Shown here piece after piece: positions 5,019 to 5,348 of a stretch of DNA of 5,348 bases. The translations under genes were made by a program, and so were the position numbers. The stretch is taken from the NCBI GenBank assembly GCA_030698965.1, contig JAUYLM010000053.1:1-5348 (forward strand), written 5' to 3'. The stretch comes from a bacterium. GTDB taxonomy: Bacteria > Patescibacteriota > Minisyncoccia > Phycocordibacterales > PALSA-1337. The notes beneath the pieces are model-generated. The model saw only the letters and a list, made by a program, of their open reading frames with translations, was not told the origin of the DNA and did not search any database. Numbering within the stretch: position 1 is the first letter of the stretch; the number at the start of each line of letters is the position of its first letter.

Positions 5019-5348
5019 TTATTCCCCCGCAGTTTCCGATACAGCTGGCGCTGGTTCATCAGCCACCGCAACTTCCTCTGCGGGAGCTGGTTCAGAAACT
5101 GGTTCAGGTTCTACAACCGGCTCTGGTTCTACAGCCGCAGGCTCAGGTGCAGGCTCAGGTTCTACAGCCACAGGTTCAGGCTCTGGAGCCGGCTCAGAGG
5201 CCGTAGGAGTAGATGTGGCTGTTGATCCTGTGGTTGTTGTCTCTGTTGTTGTTGCGGTCTCTGTGGTTGTTGTTGCCACCGTATTTGTCTCGGTTACCGG
5301 CACTACGACTGGTTCAGAAACTGGTTCAGGTTCTACAACCGGCTCTGG
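5019..5348 (-). CDS. C-terminal end of a Pro/Glu/Thr-rich low-complexity protein, partial
   Basis: The frame is open to the right edge, giving 109 residues before the TAA. From the N-terminal side it shows a PEPVVEPEPVSEP block, a Thr-rich stretch (TETNTVATTTTETATTTETTTTGSTATSTPT), a second and longer Pro/Glu/Ala block (SEPAPEPEPVAVEPEP and so on, again containing VVEPEPVSEP), and an acidic end (AEEVAVADEPAPAVSETAGE). Such sequences are extended and unstructured, typical of linkers, stalks or tails of exported or wall-associated proteins; no sorting signal or membrane anchor is seen at this C-terminus. The folded part and the start lie outside the window, so function is unknown. An acidic tail of a cytoplasmic protein is also possible. 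Confidence 0.6.
   Translation of the reverse strand, partial: PEPVVEPEPVSEPVVVPVTETNTVATTTTETATTTETTTTGSTATSTPTASEPAPEPEPVAVEPEPAPEPAAVEPEPVVEPEPVSEPAPAEEVAVADEPAPAVSETAGE
5087..5126. repeat. 40-bp direct repeat, copy 1
   Basis: An exact match to 5309-5348, 222 bp (74 codons) away and in the same reading frame. It encodes the PEPVVEPEPVSEP block of the low-complexity protein. The identity at synonymous positions suggests recent duplication or gene conversion. Confidence 0.9.
5309..5348. repeat. 40-bp direct repeat, copy 2 (may continue past the window)
   Basis: Second exact copy of the block at 5087-5126, touching the right edge, so the true repeat may be longer. The base before each copy differs (5086 G, 5308 A), which sets the left boundary. 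Confidence 0.9.

Noticed and set aside
4943..5225. Plus-strand ORFs rich in Gln/Leu/Pro or Arg/Trp
   Set aside because: They are shadows of the Pro/Glu/Thr repeat gene on the minus strand, whose codon pattern and low-complexity composition make better sense.
1..5348. CRISPR arrays, tRNA or rRNA genes
   Set aside because: No regularly spaced repeats, cloverleaf-like segments or rRNA motifs were seen on either strand; the only long repeat is within the Pro/Glu/Thr coding region.

Overview
The window is a compact, mostly bacterial-looking stretch of about 5.3 kb in which every supported gene lies on the minus strand. No protein points to one named species. The combination of short intergenic gaps, overlapping genes, a four-helix-bundle (S23/IVS-type) protein, Pro/Glu/Thr-rich surface-type sequence and divergent housekeeping enzymes would fit a Candidate Phyla Radiation (Patescibacteria/Parcubacteria-like) genome. 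That placement is inference. TAA, TAG and TGA all act as stops, and no UGA recoding is seen.

In the direction of transcription (right to left), the layout is as follows. (1) 5348-5019 is the C-terminal end of a Pro/Glu/Thr low-complexity protein with a 40-bp exact DNA repeat. (2) A short intergenic region of about 85 bp carries a 20-bp near-perfect palindrome. (3) A four-gene cluster follows: two very small helical ORFs (56 and 62 aa, in the same frame but separated by three consecutive stops), then a 376-aa protein joining a transposase-type zinc ribbon and helix-turn-helix region to a RecB/Cas4-like PD-(D/E)XK nuclease, then a 143-aa four-helix-bundle protein. Spacing is tight and the nuclease start overlaps the preceding stop (TGATG). 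(4) An exported HExxH zinc-metalloprotease-like protein with a C-terminal Ig-like domain has its own extended -10 promoter. (5) An intrinsic terminator is followed at once by an extended -10 promoter that would give a leaderless or nearly leaderless mRNA for glucose-6-phosphate dehydrogenase. The zwf stop codon overlaps the start of ychF, whose 5' part (G domain) fills the left end.

The ychF and zwf genes are housekeeping (translation-linked P-loop ATPase and the entry step of the pentose phosphate pathway). The protease and the Pro/Glu-rich protein are probably cell-surface products. The zinc ribbon-nuclease cluster is the unusual part: it has the architecture of a DNA-targeting nuclease with a DNA-binding front end borrowed from transposases, plus small helical partners. 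Whether it is a defence, mobile-element or repair module cannot be decided from this window.
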